From NCBI GenBank assembly GCA_004335835.1, contig RWJK01001821.1, positions 124,001 through 188,000 of the forward strand: DNA of 64,000 nt. Reading direction: 5' to 3'. This stretch comes from Scenedesmus sp. ARA3 (lineage: Eukaryota; Chlorophyta; Chlorophyceae; Sphaeropleales; Scenedesmaceae). A program made the position numbers and the translations under genes. The notes under the pieces are model-generated. The model was given only the letters and a program-made list of their open reading frames with translations. It did not search any database and was not told the DNA's origin. Of the stretch, positions 33,521 through 48,600 are shown in pieces (the stretch's first letter is position 1; every line of letters begins with the position of its first letter).

Positions 33521-36500
33521 TCACCAGAACAGCTTCTCCTCCCCGAGGTACCGCGCAATCAGCTCATCATAGTACTGCACCAGCCGCTCCCCCTGCAGCG
33601 CCTCAGGAGGCAGTACAACCCTGCGGTATGCCGTCAGGCTCTGGAACGCCGCCAGCAGCGGCAGCAGCGCCTTATCCGCCTCACTCATCAGGTGGCGGTA
33701 CGCGCCGCCAGGCTTGGTGATGGCAGCGCAGCGCTGGTAGCGCAGCATGAAGAGGGCTTCTTCTGGGAGTTGTGTTTGATTGAGGACTAGCGCCATGTAT
33801 AGGTACTCGGGCGCGCCCCACGACATGTACACGTTGCGCAGGCCGCAGCCGGGCGTGTAGATGCCAAGAGGGGTGGAGAGGCTGCGACGGCGCCTGCAAG
33901 ATTTGCAGTAGGATGCAGGGCAGTGGCGTGTGTGTGAAGGTGGTGTGTAACAGCAGAAATGGAAGGGCGTGTGAATGGTCAGCGGCGTGGACAGGGCGCA
34001 GTAGCGCCTGCGGTGATGTGCAGTGCGTAGGCGGAGCAGAGTGGATCAGCATGCGGTGAAGTGTGCGTGCATGTGTCTGGGTGGGCGTCCACCGAGCTGC
34101 TGCAAGCGACGAGCCCTACGCATCAGCCGGCAGGTCTACTGCAGCCCATGCCCTGTCCGCAACATACACTAAATCACTTCCGTACACTACATCAAAAATA
34201 ACAAGGACTTTCAAATGAGAGCCTGAGGCCAGGTCTCTAATGCTGCGGGCCGGCGCTGCTCCCCGCCCTACTACGCACTATGCACTCAGTCTGGGTTGGC
34301 ATGGGTTGGCGCTGAAAACATCAGTTGAAAACAAACAACACACACATGTAACAGAATTGCCTGTGCTGCCGCACCTGTCCGGGTTGGCGGAGAAGAACTC
34401 GCTGTGGCTGATCTGCGGCGCAAACTTGCAGCCCACCGGGTAGCTCTCGCCAGCCACCGCCCACTGCGGCTGCCCGCCCCAGCCTGGGTGTGCCAGCAGC
34501 TTGCCCAGGCCGTGCAGCAGGCCCGCCAGCGCCATCCACGGCTTGTCGGGGAAGGACAGCCTGCACAGCTCCGCCACCTGGCCACAGCGGCAGCACATAC
34601 GTACACACATATGTTTAGGCACGGTGAACACTATGGTTAGGCATGGTGAGTGTTGTGCGCAGCAGGCCCGCCAGCGCCATCCACGGCTTGTTCGGGAGGG
34701 ACAGCCGGCACAGCTCCGCCACCTGGCCACAGCGGCAGCACATACGCGTACACATACACATGGTCAGGCACGCTAAACAACGATGATTAGGAGTAGTGGG
34801 TGTTGTTGGGCGCAGCAGGCCCGGCAGCAGATGGGTGTGGCACCAGCGCATAGGCGTGCTCGCGCTGCGCGAGTGACCACCATGCAGTCACATATCATCT
34901 GCACCACATACTGCACGTAGCGCTGGAGCACCGCAGGCGCTACAAAAACATATGTTAGCCAACCGCTGGCTACCTTCAGCCGGCCCCACCTGCAGCGCAT
35001 GCTCCTTCAGAGGCATGTCAGGCGTCAGCGGCTCCTCACTGATGCTGCCCTGAGACACCAGCGGCGCGCCAAAGCACCCCAGCTGCTGCTGCTGCTGCTG
35101 CTGGCCTGCTGCATCTGCCGCGCCGCCGCCGCCGCTGCTGCTGCGCACGCTGCTGCTGCCAGCCAGCAGCACTGCCTCATATTCACGCATTGAGTTCAGC
35201 AGGTCCAGAGCCTCCCACACCCCGAGCTCAGCCCTGTCCAGCTCAGCAAACAGCTGCGCCTGGCGCTTCGCATAGTCCAGGGTCTGGCGCGCGCGGTTCA
35301 GCCGCACAAACAGCTCGTACGCCGCGCCGCTGCTGCCGCTGCCGGCGCCGCGGCGCGCGTAGAAGCTGGCATTACCCGCGCCCCTGCTGCTGATGCTGCT
35401 CACGCTGCTCGCGATGCTGCTCGCTGACATGAGGCTGATCGCGCCGGCTGCTGCACCCTGCTGCTGCTGGTGTGCTGCAGTGAGCGACAGTGCGCCTGTG
35501 TCGGCGCCTATGGCACTGTCAGCGATGCTGGACAGCCCGCTCCGGCCACCTGACAGCTGCTTGAGGTATGCTGCCTCATCCTCATCATCCTCCTCTTCCT
35601 CCACTTCCAGCACCACCACAACCTGATCCTGCTGCTCTGTGTGACGCTGCGCCTGCGCCTGCTGCTGCTGCCTGTGTGAGACGCCTGCTGCTGTCGCAGC
35701 TGTCGCCACAGCATGCTCCCTGTCCTGCGGTGCCGCCGCTCCTGCTGCCGCATCCCGCTTTTGCGCTTCTTGCCCCTCCTGCTGCTGGCCGCCAACTGCA
35801 TGCCGCAACCTGCTCTCAACCTGAGCGGCGCCCTTGCGCGCAAGCTCGTGCTGCTGCTGCTCCGTCAACCCCAGCCTGCTGCCATGGTGCTTGCTGTGGT
35901 AGTGCCCCTGCTGCGACAGCCTGCCGCTGCTGCCGCCAGCTGCACCTCCACCCATCCCTGCTAGCTGCTCTGTGGAGTTCCGCACACTCTGCAGCGCCAG
36001 CGCCCCATCTACTTCCAGCCCGTACGACTGCTGCCCGTACTGCCTGTTGTACTGCTCGCTGTCCTCAGCCGCATCTGCAGTACCCAGCGCATCATTGCCG
36101 CCAATGTACCCGCCAATGTTCGTGCTGCCAGGCAGGCCGTGGTCTAACGCCACGCTCGCGCCGCTGCTGCTACTGCTGCTGCTGCTGCTGCTGCTGCTCG
36201 CGCGCCTGCTGCCGTCCGTCTCACTGATGCTGCTGCGGCTGAGCAGCATGTGCGGGAACGGCGCAGCAGCAGCAGCATGATGCGCTGCACCATCACTCAC
36301 AAGGCTGCTGCCGCTGCCTTTGCTGCTGCCCCTGGCATGACCCAGATCAGCTAGCCCCACCACAGGGCCACTGCTGTCTGCCTGCGCCACATGTTCTGGC
36401 AGCGGCAGAAGCAGATCTAGGCCTGAGGGGTGCTGCTGCCGCAGCAGCGCGTGGCCAGGCTGTGCATTCCAACCACTGCCGGCCCTGTTGACCTGCAGCG

Positions 36501-38231
36501 CTGAAGCCATGGCGTCTGTCTCAAAGGGGTCGCCCGCCTCGACACTGAAAGGCTCCACTTGCTCCATCATGAGCGTGCCGCTGCCTTGCCTGCACATCAC
36601 AAGCAACCAACATTGTTGTCGGCTGATAAGAATCGAAGGCAATGCATCCAACATTGAGGCTGTGGCCAAAGCTGGAGCATTTTGTACAGCGCACGCAGAG
36701 CACAGAAGCACAGAAGTGCCAAGCATAGCTCAGCAGATGATGAGGGAGAGCAGCAACAGAGCAGACAGGCTGGGGTGCGGCGGGAGTCTGCCCCTATCGA
36801 CATAACCTCGTCTGGCAGCAGCCACTGGTAAGGCTCGTAACCACTGCGCCACAACAGTGGAAAATAAACAACCCCCTGCTGCAGCTGTACCCCGCTGCCA
36901 TCTCTCTCCTGCTGCCCTCGGCACACACACAAACACACTGCAGGCGCTGTCTCTTGAAACTGCTGTTTTGCATGCCGCGCCGCGCACCTGCTGCCGCCCT
37001 CCTCCTCTGAGACCTCTGTGGCCATGCTGCGCAGCGAGTGCGGCGAGCCTGCAGGGGGCGTGCCTGAGTCCAGCGCCTCTGACGCGACCTGCAGCCAGCA
37101 GCAGCAGCAGCAGCAGCAGCAGGGATAAGAACATACACTCCTCAATATGTACATGAGGTCTTCCCGGTCTGCAGCATGGCCGTCCTGCACACGCTCAGAA
37201 TGGGGCAGGTGTGAAGCATTGCTGCGCATCCTCCATGCCAATATGCGGCACGCCGCGCCGGAAACATCTGCCACACGGCAGTTGCAGCAACAATCCATTC
37301 CAAAACCCTCAGCACGCCAAACCTGCAGCTGACGGAACAGCAGCTCACGGATCCCACACACCCTGAAGCACACCAAACCGTGGTGTACGTTGCAGCAACC
37401 TACAAGGCAGCAGCTGCAGCAATACAACACAAAAGCCTCAGCAAATCGCACCTGTGCAATGACCGCGTCCAGCTTGGCCCGCCAGGGCATGTTCATCTCC
37501 AGGCTGCCGCGCCGCCGTGATGAGCCGCTGCCCGGGTGCGCACAGTCGAACGAGGCTGGCCGGCGGCTGAAGGACCAGCCGGGCACGCCGCTGCTTGCGG
37601 CTGCAGCAGCAGAAGTTGCATGTAAAGTTGAGCAATGTGAGCAAGTGAGGTACAACGGCGGATGCACATGATAATTGGGTGCTGCATTGCCTATCAGCAG
37701 GTGGATGTGTTACAGGATATGAGAGGCAGACCAGAGGGCATGATGCAGGTGTGGCTGGCGAGCATGCACAGGGCTGCAGCACAGACATGAGGGCATGCAA
37801 CGGCAGACGCTGGCACGGCAAGGCGTGCACAAACAAGCAGCAGCGAGCCGCTGCTATAGACTGCAAACACAACATAGCTTGAGCAGCACAGCCAGCAGCC
37901 AGCCACCCAGAACCACCTGCAGCTTCCACTGTACATCCCACGCAGCTCGCCTCACCTCCATACAGGTTGTTGCCGGCGCCGTCCAACTGCTGCGCTGCTG
38001 GCTGCTGCCCAACGTGCTGCTGCTGCTGCTGCCGCCACGTGCTGGCGCCCCGCGCATACTCACGCACAGCTGGTATGGGCGCTGACTGGATCGCGGCTGG
38101 CCCCACTGCTGTGTGAGCCCCTCCTGCGCTTGCATGGCACTGTGCTGCAAATGCAGACACTGTTGGCCTGCCGCCGGCAGCACTGCTGCTCGCAAACGCT
38201 GAAGGTATTGACAGCTGCGGATGCATACCAG

Positions 38232-38263
<32 letters not shown>

Positions 38264-38803
38264 GGGAACGGCGCAAAGGCAGCCCTAGCTGCTGCTGCGC
38301 CTGCAACAGCAGCGCCCCCGGTGCCGAAAAAGTTGAGCTTGGAGGCAGCTGCTGCTGACGCAGCACCAAAGCCAAACGTGTGGCTGCTGGGTGCCAGCAG
38401 AGCCGCTGACGTGGTGCTTGCAGGAACGGCAGCAGCCTGCCGCACAGCCACAGCAGCACTGCTGCTGCTGCCGCCACCCGGCATGCCGGCTGTAGCCGCA
38501 GCTGCCCTCAGCGCTGCTGCTGCCGCTGCTCCAGCTGCATGTGCTGCTGCCACTGTCGCTGCATCTGGAGTAGCTCCTGCACCTCCTCCAGCACCAACCA
38601 CACCACCACCAGCAGCAGCAGCAGCAGCAGCAGTGTGCTGCAGTGCGGCGCTGTTGGGTGTGGGGCTGGGCCCGATAACTCCCGATGAGCCCTCAAGCAT
38701 CAGCCACTGCTCGCCCTCGCAGCCAAGCATGGAGCCCATTGCCTGCAGCTCCACAGTGGGCCCGTCAAGCCCACTCTTCTGCGAGTCCAGCCGCGACAGT
38801 GGC

Positions 38804-38836
<33 letters not shown>

Positions 38837-40318
38837 GCCTGTGGCCCTGCGGCTGCTGCTTGCGGTTGCTGCCGGGGCCCTGCGGCTGCTGCTGCCGCTG
38901 CAGCAACTGCAGCAGCGACATTGCCGGACCCAAACCTTCCCGTCAAGCTGTTGCTGCTTGGTGGCCGTGGCAGCCCTGCAGCCCTGGCGCTTGGCGCAGG
39001 CGGTGGTAGCGGCGAGGGGTTGCTGCTGCCAGCGCCAGTACCCCCTGTGCTGCTGACCGGGCTGCCTAGTACACTGAAACACGGCCCGGCAGATATCTGA
39101 TCCTGCATCTGCTGCAGCTGCTGGTGCAGCTGCTGTGACGACTGCTGGTCGTCCAGCTGCTGCTGCTGCCTCTGCTGCTGCTGCTGCTGTCCTGCAAGCC
39201 TTGCTGCATCTGCAGTGCCGCTGCTGCCGCCTGCCGCCACGCCACTCTGTGCGGCAGCAGCAGCAGCAGTGGGTGTGGCCGGCGACTCCGTCCCTGCTGC
39301 TCTGCCGTACCCTCCCATCCGCATGAAGTGCTCCCCTGCCTCCACACTTGTAATGCTGTCCACGCTATCTACACTCCCAATCGTCACAAAGCCCCGCAGA
39401 TGCCCATATCCTGCTGCCACGCCGCTGCCGCCCTGCGCTGCACCACCGCCCGCAGCCGCAACCGGAGCCTGGAACCCAGCTGCCTTTTGCGACTGGATGC
39501 CGCCCCCTCGCAAGCCATAGCCAAAGCCAAGCGGCAGTAGGCTCCCAGAGCCCACGCTGCCCTCACGAGGCACCAGCGGACCCGGGGAGAACAGCGGCGG
39601 CGGGCTGTATGCCGGTAGCGGTGGCACCAGCTGCTGCAGCGAAGCCATATAACCGCCCGCTGAGCTCATGCTGCCGTCTGATGCTGTGCGGTCCAGGTTT
39701 GTGTGCAGCTGCGCCTGGGTCAAACTGGCCGCCGAGCCGGCGTTGACCAGCGAGTACAGCTGCGCGCTGCTGCGCTTGTTGTGGAAGCTGCGCAGCAGCA
39801 GCGCCGTGTCGCTCGGCGACAGCGGCAGCGGCGAGGGCGCAGCTGCTGCTGCTGCTGTGCTGCTGCGGTTGGGGCTGCCGCTTGCGCCGTCCAGCAGCAG
39901 CTGTGCTGCAGGCGCTGCTGCTGATGCGGGGCCGGCAGATCCTCTTGCTGCTTCTGCTGTTTCCATGTCCAGGCTCAAGAGGCTGGCACAGCTGCTGCCC
40001 ACATCACTCAGCACCACAGGCAGTGAGGGAAAGCGCTGCACTTTAGAGAGCTGGCTGAGCTGTCCCAGAGAGTAGTGTGCAGTGCTGTGGTGCAGGCCGA
40101 AGCTGCTGCCGCTGCTGTTTCCTGCAAACGGCCCCTCACCATGCTGCTGCTGCTGGCGGTGTGCAGCGCTCAGGCCGGTGTGTGTATAGGCATCGCCGCC
40201 ACTGCCGCCGCCTGCCGCAGCCGCTGCTGCTGCTGCTGCAAGCTGCGCTGTTTGTGAGAGTGACTGGTCACTTCTGCTGCGCTTCAGGGGCTTAAGGTCT
40301 TCGTAGGAATCACTATCA
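33521..40318 (-). CDS. Large low-complexity protein with a C-terminal myo-inositol oxygenase-like (probably inactive) domain
   Basis: The exons are 40318-37956, 37600-37452, 37088-36988, 36843-36802, 36589-34990, 34577-34375 and 33893-33521, in phase, for about 1610 residues. A further 5' exon upstream of 40318 is required and was not found. The first 1,300 residues are Ser/Ala/Gln/Gly-rich and lack a recognisable fold. The C-terminus follows myo-inositol oxygenase: LDRAELGVWEALDLLNSM, HALQVAELCRLSFPDKPW, LLHGLGKLL, GGQPQWAVAGESYPVGC, GIYTPGCGL, MSWGAPEYLYM and a terminal EEKLFW. MIOX is a di-iron enzyme that cleaves inositol to glucuronate. Here the Asp of the HD motif is Gly, the His of the PHCGL motif is Gly and the His of SWGHDEY is Ala, so three of six iron ligands are gone. 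I infer a regulatory or binding role. One short junction (36802) uses a weak GTCG donor chosen for phase. Confidence 0.75.
34650..34735 (-). repeat. Intronic copy of the acceptor and start of the MIOX-core exon
   Basis: About 80 bases coding VAELCRLS-P-KPWMALAGLL with its acceptor recur 154 bp upstream of the real exon start at 34577. The copy has a few substitutions (FPD to LPN) and then diverges. Confidence 0.85.
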
Positions 40319-41784
40319 CTGCGATCGCAACAGGCCGCATCAAGGGTGATGCAACAACAGAAAACGCAATAGCAGCAGAGGCAGCAGGAAGTGAGACCAC
40401 CCTTCAGCATGCACTTGCCAGCCACAGCGCCATGCACCGTTATGATCAGGTATGATTGAGGCGTGTGCTTGATAGGACAGGTGCTGCTGACTGCGTGCAG
40501 TGCAGTAGTAGGATGATCGTGGTAGGGTTGAAGATTGCTGCTGCAGCACTTGATGTCAGCAGGACGCCACACCGTAGCCAGCAGCTACACATCGCCCACA
40601 CCAATTTGTGTTTTGGGATGTGAAGGCAACATTGCAAGAAAGTGCAGAACAATCGCCGGGAAAAGCACTAGTGATGAGAGCAGCATATCTTCCACATCAG
40701 TTACATGCTGCCGTGAACAAACAGAGCCCATCATCGCTTGTTCTTTGAAGCAGACACTTGCAACTCATCTTTGAAATCCAGGATACGACGTATGCACAGC
40801 TGCTGTAGAGAGGATCAGTGCAAACTATACAAGGCTGCGTCTTGTGGGCACCTCAGCCAGAACAGCAAGCAGCAGCAGCAAGCTGCCACCTCACCACAGT
40901 CTTGCAGGCATACAGCACCCACCTGGAGCTATCACAGCGCGCGTGCTCTGCAAGCAGATAGACACGCAGAGGCAACACAGGGTGTGGTGAGCTTGCTGTT
41001 GAGTGCTGCTGTCCTGTCTGCTGCTGGCTCGCAGGCGCACCTGGGCGTCCAGCCTCCAGCTGCCGGACTGATGCTAGGTCGCAGTAGCTGTAGCACCGAC
41101 GCATCAATGAGGCGGGAGCATGCAATTGAAGAGGTTGCCCCTGCACCGTGTTCTGTCGTAATAGGTGGGGTGCGCTTTCGCAACAAGAAAATCCCTTAGA
41201 TGGTAATGATCAACCTCCGGGCGCAATTTGATTTGTCTGCCAGGGCCTGGTGTCAGTGGCGGGGTCTGGTGAAAGCTGACATGGATTCGCAAGATGCTCA
41301 GGGCGCCTGAAAACGTCGATGTCCTGCTTTCTGCTGATGTGATTATCAGAGTACTGTTTCTGTGAGTAAGCGTCGCTGCAGTGTGCCAGGAGCAATGCCT
41401 GGGTTCCTGCCTGTCACAAATCAACATAAATTGCAATAGAAGTTGCGCTTCGTCCTTGATCAGTAGATAAAACCAACACTCAAACCTAAATCGAATAATG
41501 TTTCATTGAACAACACACAGCAAAGCACGAGCCTCTGTACCACTATCATAACCCTGCCACCTCAGCCTCAGCCAGGCCAGTGACACCCAAGGCCACAACC
41601 CACAGCCAGGTGTAGCCACCACTGCATGTGCAGCACGTGCACGAACCAAACACTGGTCAAAGATTCATGTAGACGACATGACTGCCAGCTGTGCACAGCT
41701 GCGCCTGCAGCTCCCACAGCAGGCCCTGTTGTGCCTCCAGGAGGCAACCAGCAGACCCATCACAGGAGTTCCTGGCATGCTTGC
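40319..41784. other. Upstream region of the MIOX-like gene and downstream region of PSMG1
   Basis: It must contain the missing first exon(s) of the MIOX-like gene. Minus-strand frames at 41186-40932 and 41146-40853 are candidates, but none joins convincingly to the acceptor at 40319. The stretch also holds the inverted copy of a PSMG1 exon segment at 41751-41788. Confidence 0.4.

Positions 41785-41788
<4 letters not shown>
41751..41788 (+). repeat. Inverted copy of part of the PSMG1 last exon
   Basis: The plus strand here reads like the sense (minus) strand of 42165-42128, coding ADPSQEFLA. About 27 bases match with one difference, then the match decays. It overlaps the PSMG1 stop region in opposite orientation, so the transcript could fold back on itself. 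Confidence 0.8.
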
Positions 41789-43809
<2,021 letters not shown>

Positions 43810-45639
43810 CTGCAAATGCAAAGCAAGAAGTATCAGTTTGTGCAAGCTGAATGGATGGGAGGTGCAAGCCTAGTGGATGGCAAAGCAACATGCAGGCGTA
43901 GCTGTAGCAGTGGCAGCAGCAGTACTGCATAACGAGAAGTTCTGTTGCGCTGCCAAGACGCGCGATCATGTCATACAAGGATACCAAGAACTCGATACAA
44001 GGTATCTAGATTCCGCATTCTTTGCTTGCGGCTGCACACGTCCAGAATGCGGTGCCCGATTTCCCACCTTCGTTGTATTCAAAGATATCCATTGCTGTTA
44101 GCCCTAGTGTCACAACGAGCTTAGCTGACTCAATCTAAACATGTATATTAGAAACTTGATGGCTTGCCTGGGTTGCTCTTGAAGCGGCAAGCAGGTGTTT
44201 CGCAAACCCCAGCACTGTACCCCGGGGGCTGCAGGTCATGTTTGGCAAGCATGGGTTTTCTGTGAAACACTGCAGTGAGTTTTCCTGCTCCAGGTCTCAC
44301 AGCGTTCGACTAGTGTACCTGGGCTCAGCGTTTGCTGTACCTGGCAGCAGTTCACAAACTCACTTGTTGGAAGTTCAAATAGCCACACAGCCAGCTGTAG
44401 CAGAAACAAACATGCCCAGTGTGCTGCGCAAATGGTATCGTTGAACCAGCTTGTTACCATATATGGCTGTTTGACCTATCTGCAAGCATGCCACAACAGA
44501 TCAGCACTGTGTACAACTGATCAGTCATGAGTGTGTTATGTGATGTGCATGCTGCATACAAATGCAATTGCGCGTGATGCCACTCAACCGGAGTTGAAGA
44601 CATACCAGGAAATGCAAACAGAGAGCACCTGGATCTGTCCCTGCTGCCTTCAGCTCTACAAATGTGTGGTCTATGACAGCTGGCCTGCCCTGTCTTTCAC
44701 TCGGTCAAACGTGGGTCAAACATGCACTTGCTGCCGCTGGCACATGCATGTAACACACCCAGACCTACTCTCATGCATTGCGCAGTGCTACCATGCTGCT
44801 TCACCTAGGCGACGCTATCGGTGGCACGCTGTAGAACATACTGCAGGTCAAAGGGCCACAAACCTATCCTTGCTGAGCGCTGTGGTGACTGACCACGTCG
44901 GGCGTTGAACTCAAGCCACCATCACTGCGGCAGCAACGTGCATGACTCATTGATGATCAATCACCACGCATACACTGCCGGCTGATCATAACATACACTT
45001 TTGTCCAGCACTACTCAAACCCTACAATGCCCCAGTGCTGGCATCCACAAATCCTCCTACAGAGCCCTACACCACCCCTACACAACACGCTAGCTCAACC
45101 CGTGGCATGGCTACTGCCAAGGCTGCTGCAGCTGTTGAAACCTGCATGGCCAGCTGGCAAGCCAACGGCCAAAAGGAGACTGAAGTAAGCTACTTGCCAG
45201 AGTTATGCAATCAAGTATCGTTCACGCCGGCAAGGCTAGATGCGTTGGGTGTGGCAAGCTACAGCCAGCAGCAGCACGCTGCTTGCTGCCTGGATAGTTT
45301 CGGCCTGACCTGATGTAGAGGTGCAGACCGCCTGTCATTTAAGGGCCACAGACTAACGTGGCAGCAAATCTGACACCTGCCGCTGACTGAATCCAACAGA
45401 CGCAGCCAAAATGATGGAAAATCGCTTAGTGATCACAACCTAGCGGTCCCTACAACGAGGCGTATCGCCCAATTGACGCTACCACATGCTGGGGTGGAGC
45501 AACATGTGTTATGCATAAACAATGCGGCCGGTCACACAGTGTAGCACACAATCTGCAGCTGCAATGCATCCTGAGTCATGCAACCAAGCAGTGTCTGCAA
45601 GAAACTGCCTCAATGACCAGCTGGCTGCCTGCAGCTGTA
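43810..45639. other. Intergenic, no supported gene
   Basis: It contains the unresolved first exon of PSMG1 near its left end. A 125-codon plus-strand frame at 44531-44908 has two CxxC-like pairs (CPCC and CTCC) but no family match or splice support. Nothing else stands out. Confidence 0.4.
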
Positions 45640-48600
45640 TCATTTGGGGAGTGCTGCAGCAGGCCTGTTGGATGCTGCTGCTGCTGCAACCAGCTGACCG
45701 GCAGCTGCTGGCACAGCAGCAGCAGATGCTGACCTGGGAGCAGCTGGCAGCGCAACTTTCAATGCATCAGCCCGCTGTGCTGCTGCTGCTGGTGTCACTG
45801 CAGCTGCTGGGCTTGCAGTAGCTGTTGTTGCCGCCCTTGGTGCCGAGGACAAGACGAGCGCTGCTGGAGCAGCTATCACTGCACCTGCTGGGGGAGCTAA
45901 TGCTGCCTGCTGCCGTGCAGCTGCAGCATAGCTGCCTGCTGCAGGCTCCATTTGAGGGGGCACATTCAGGACTGCTTGCTGCACCCCTCCCCTGGCTGCC
46001 ATCCTTGGGTGGTGGGCACGCACTGCCGCAGCAGGCTGCTGCTGCTGCTGGCTGCTGGGCTGCGGTGTTGCCTGTGCTGCTACTGGCGCTTCACGCGCTG
46101 CACTTGCTGCTGGCCTCATGGGTGCAGATGTGTTGACTGTGGGAGCGGGCTGTGCTGCTGCAGCTGCGGCTGCCGCCTGTGCTTGCTGCTGCATGGTTGG
46201 CCGAGCTGCAGGAGCAGATGCTGCAGTGCTGACTGCTGCTGCTCTGGGAGCTGCACTTGTGGAAGCCTGCACTGCAACAGTGTTGTCACTCATGCTGCTG
46301 CTGCGGCTGCTGGTGCTGCTGGTGCTCGCCAGCTGCGCTTGCTGCTCGGCCCTCACAGAGGCCACTGCTGCTGCAACTGCCTGGCGCTGCTGGGACGCCT
46401 GCTGCTGCAGCTGCTGCTCCAGCGTGCTGATCTTTGCAAAGAGGCCCTGCATGACACTCTCGCAGCTCTCACACTTGTTTGCGCCGGCAGTGATTGCGTA
46501 CATGTGCTCAGGGCAGGCACTGCATTGGCCTGAAGCATCACCAGAGAAGCTCCCAGGCTGGCACTGCTCACATGTGGTGCTGCCACGGGGTGCGGCTGTG
46601 CCTGCTTTGCAGGGGCTGCACTGGCTGCCGAAGCTGTTTGCAAAGGTTCCTGCAGGACACTCCTTGCAGGACTCGCTGGCATCTGCTGAGAAGCTGCCGG
46701 GCTTGCAGGAAACGCACTGCGAAGATCCTGGCGGTGCGTAACTTCCCGCCTTGCAGGGGCTGCACTGGCCTGCACTGCCGGCTGCAAAAGTTCCTGCAGG
46801 GCACTCCTTGCACTCTGAACTTCCTTCCGCGGAGAAAGTTCCAGGCTTGCAGGTGATGCACTGCGAAGATCCTGGCGGCGCGTAACTTCCCGCCTTGCAG
46901 GGGCTGCACTGGCCTGCGCTGCTCTCTGCAAAGCTTCCTGCAGGGCACTCCTTGCACTCTGAACTTCCGAAGCCAGAGAAGCTCCCCGGCTTGCAGGAAC
47001 TGCACTCTGAAGATCCCTTGGCTGCATAAGTGCCAGGGCTGCAGGGGGTGCATTGGCCAACACCGCCTTGGGAATAAGTGCCTGCTGGGCAGGTGACACA
47101 CTGGCTAGCTGCAAAGCCGGCATATGTGCCAGGTGCACACCGCATGCACTTCTCACTCTCGGGGCCTGCGGCATTTGCACACATACGGCAGGTGTTGTGT
47201 GTTAGTGCTGTGGGTTAGTGTGCTTTCTAGTTGTTGTGTTGGTGCTGTTGACGCTGCAGATGGCGCAGAACAAGCCACTGGAGGCGATGCATCATGCAGT
47301 TTGTTCTCCCTATGCCAACAGAGCATTATTCTTATAGCGTAGCACTGTTGTTGATGACAAAGCCATGTCACCTACAACCAGTGCTGGCTGCTGCTGCATT
47401 GGAGAAAGCAAAGCTCACCTGAGTACGAGCCAATCTCACACTGCTCGCACTGCCCTGACTTGGCAGCAGCAAAGTAGCCAGCCTGGCAAGGCAGGCAGCC
47501 ATCTGCATTCCTGCCGGCAAACGTGCCAGGCTTGCAGGCAATGCACTCCTGCGCGCCGCGAGCCGAGTACGTACCAGGAGGGCAGCTGCGGCACCTATCA
47601 CCATTGGAGAATGTGCCAGCCTCACACACAGTGCAGCGCTCCGCGCCAGCGTCAGAATACGAGCCAGCAGCGCAGCGCTGGCACTGCGCCGAGTTTCCAG
47701 TAGAGAAGCTACCCGGCTCACACTCCAGGCATTCACTGGAGCCCTTGCTGCTGTATGTGCCAGGCGGGCAGCGCAGGCAAGCACTGGAAGCCGTCTTGTC
47801 TGCATAGGAGCCTGCGGCGCATGGCTCACAACTGTCTGCGCCCGTGCTGCTGGTGTGCATGCCGCGGGGGCAGGGGCTGCAGCGCGTCGAGCCCTCTGTG
47901 GTGGTGTATGTGCCTGCTGCACATGGGCTGCATGCCTTGGCGCCGGCACCTGCTGCGCAGCGGGGACAGCAACAAGAAGATGGCGGCAGTAACAGCTTAC
48001 ACAGAGCCCAGCAGCTTGCTGTGCGTGCTGAGCAAAGAGCTTCACACTGATGCTTGTGAAAGAACATCTGACGGTGTTGGCTGATTACATGTTTGCAAGT
48101 TGTTAGATGTAGTCCGCGGTAGTTCAGCCACCTGTGTCCATCCCTTTGCTCCTTTATGGCAGCACTGCTGGCCTGCAAGCGCTGCTGTCAACATGTGGTT
48201 GTACAGAATCCGCCAGGCGTAATGCTGCTCACCTGAGTATGTGCCTGGCTTGCACTGCTGGCAGGCTGTTGCATCTCCACCTGGGGATGAAGTGCCTGCG
48301 CGGCACTGCACGCAACTGCCACCAGACACAATGGATCCTGGAGGGCAGTTGCTGATCACTGCAGCAGCAGGAACAGCAGCAACACGGCAACACACAGGCA
48401 GTCAGTGCAGGCAGGATAACCTAGACATCCCCTCCTGCGCGCATTAAGCACACGGACACACGATTCAGCACTCTCTGCTGCAGATGCATTAATCATCAGC
48501 TTGAAGCTTTTTCTTTCTGTGATGCATGCAATGCCGTTGCGGCCTCTGACGCATCCCAACAGTCAGCTCACCGCGCTGCTGCGGCTTCTGTGCAGGCGTC

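Noticed and set aside
34881..34922. A 42-base in-frame exon (RYVQYVVQMICDCM) between the two MIOX-core exons
   Set aside because: It fits phase and has AG/GT borders. However, joining the neighbours directly gives HALQVAELCRLSFPDKPW, which aligns to MIOX with no gap, whereas the extra 14 residues would interrupt a conserved helix.
44531..44908. CxxC-bearing frame as a zinc-finger gene
   Set aside because: The Cys spacing matches no finger class, there is no splice support, and the flanking sequence looks non-coding.
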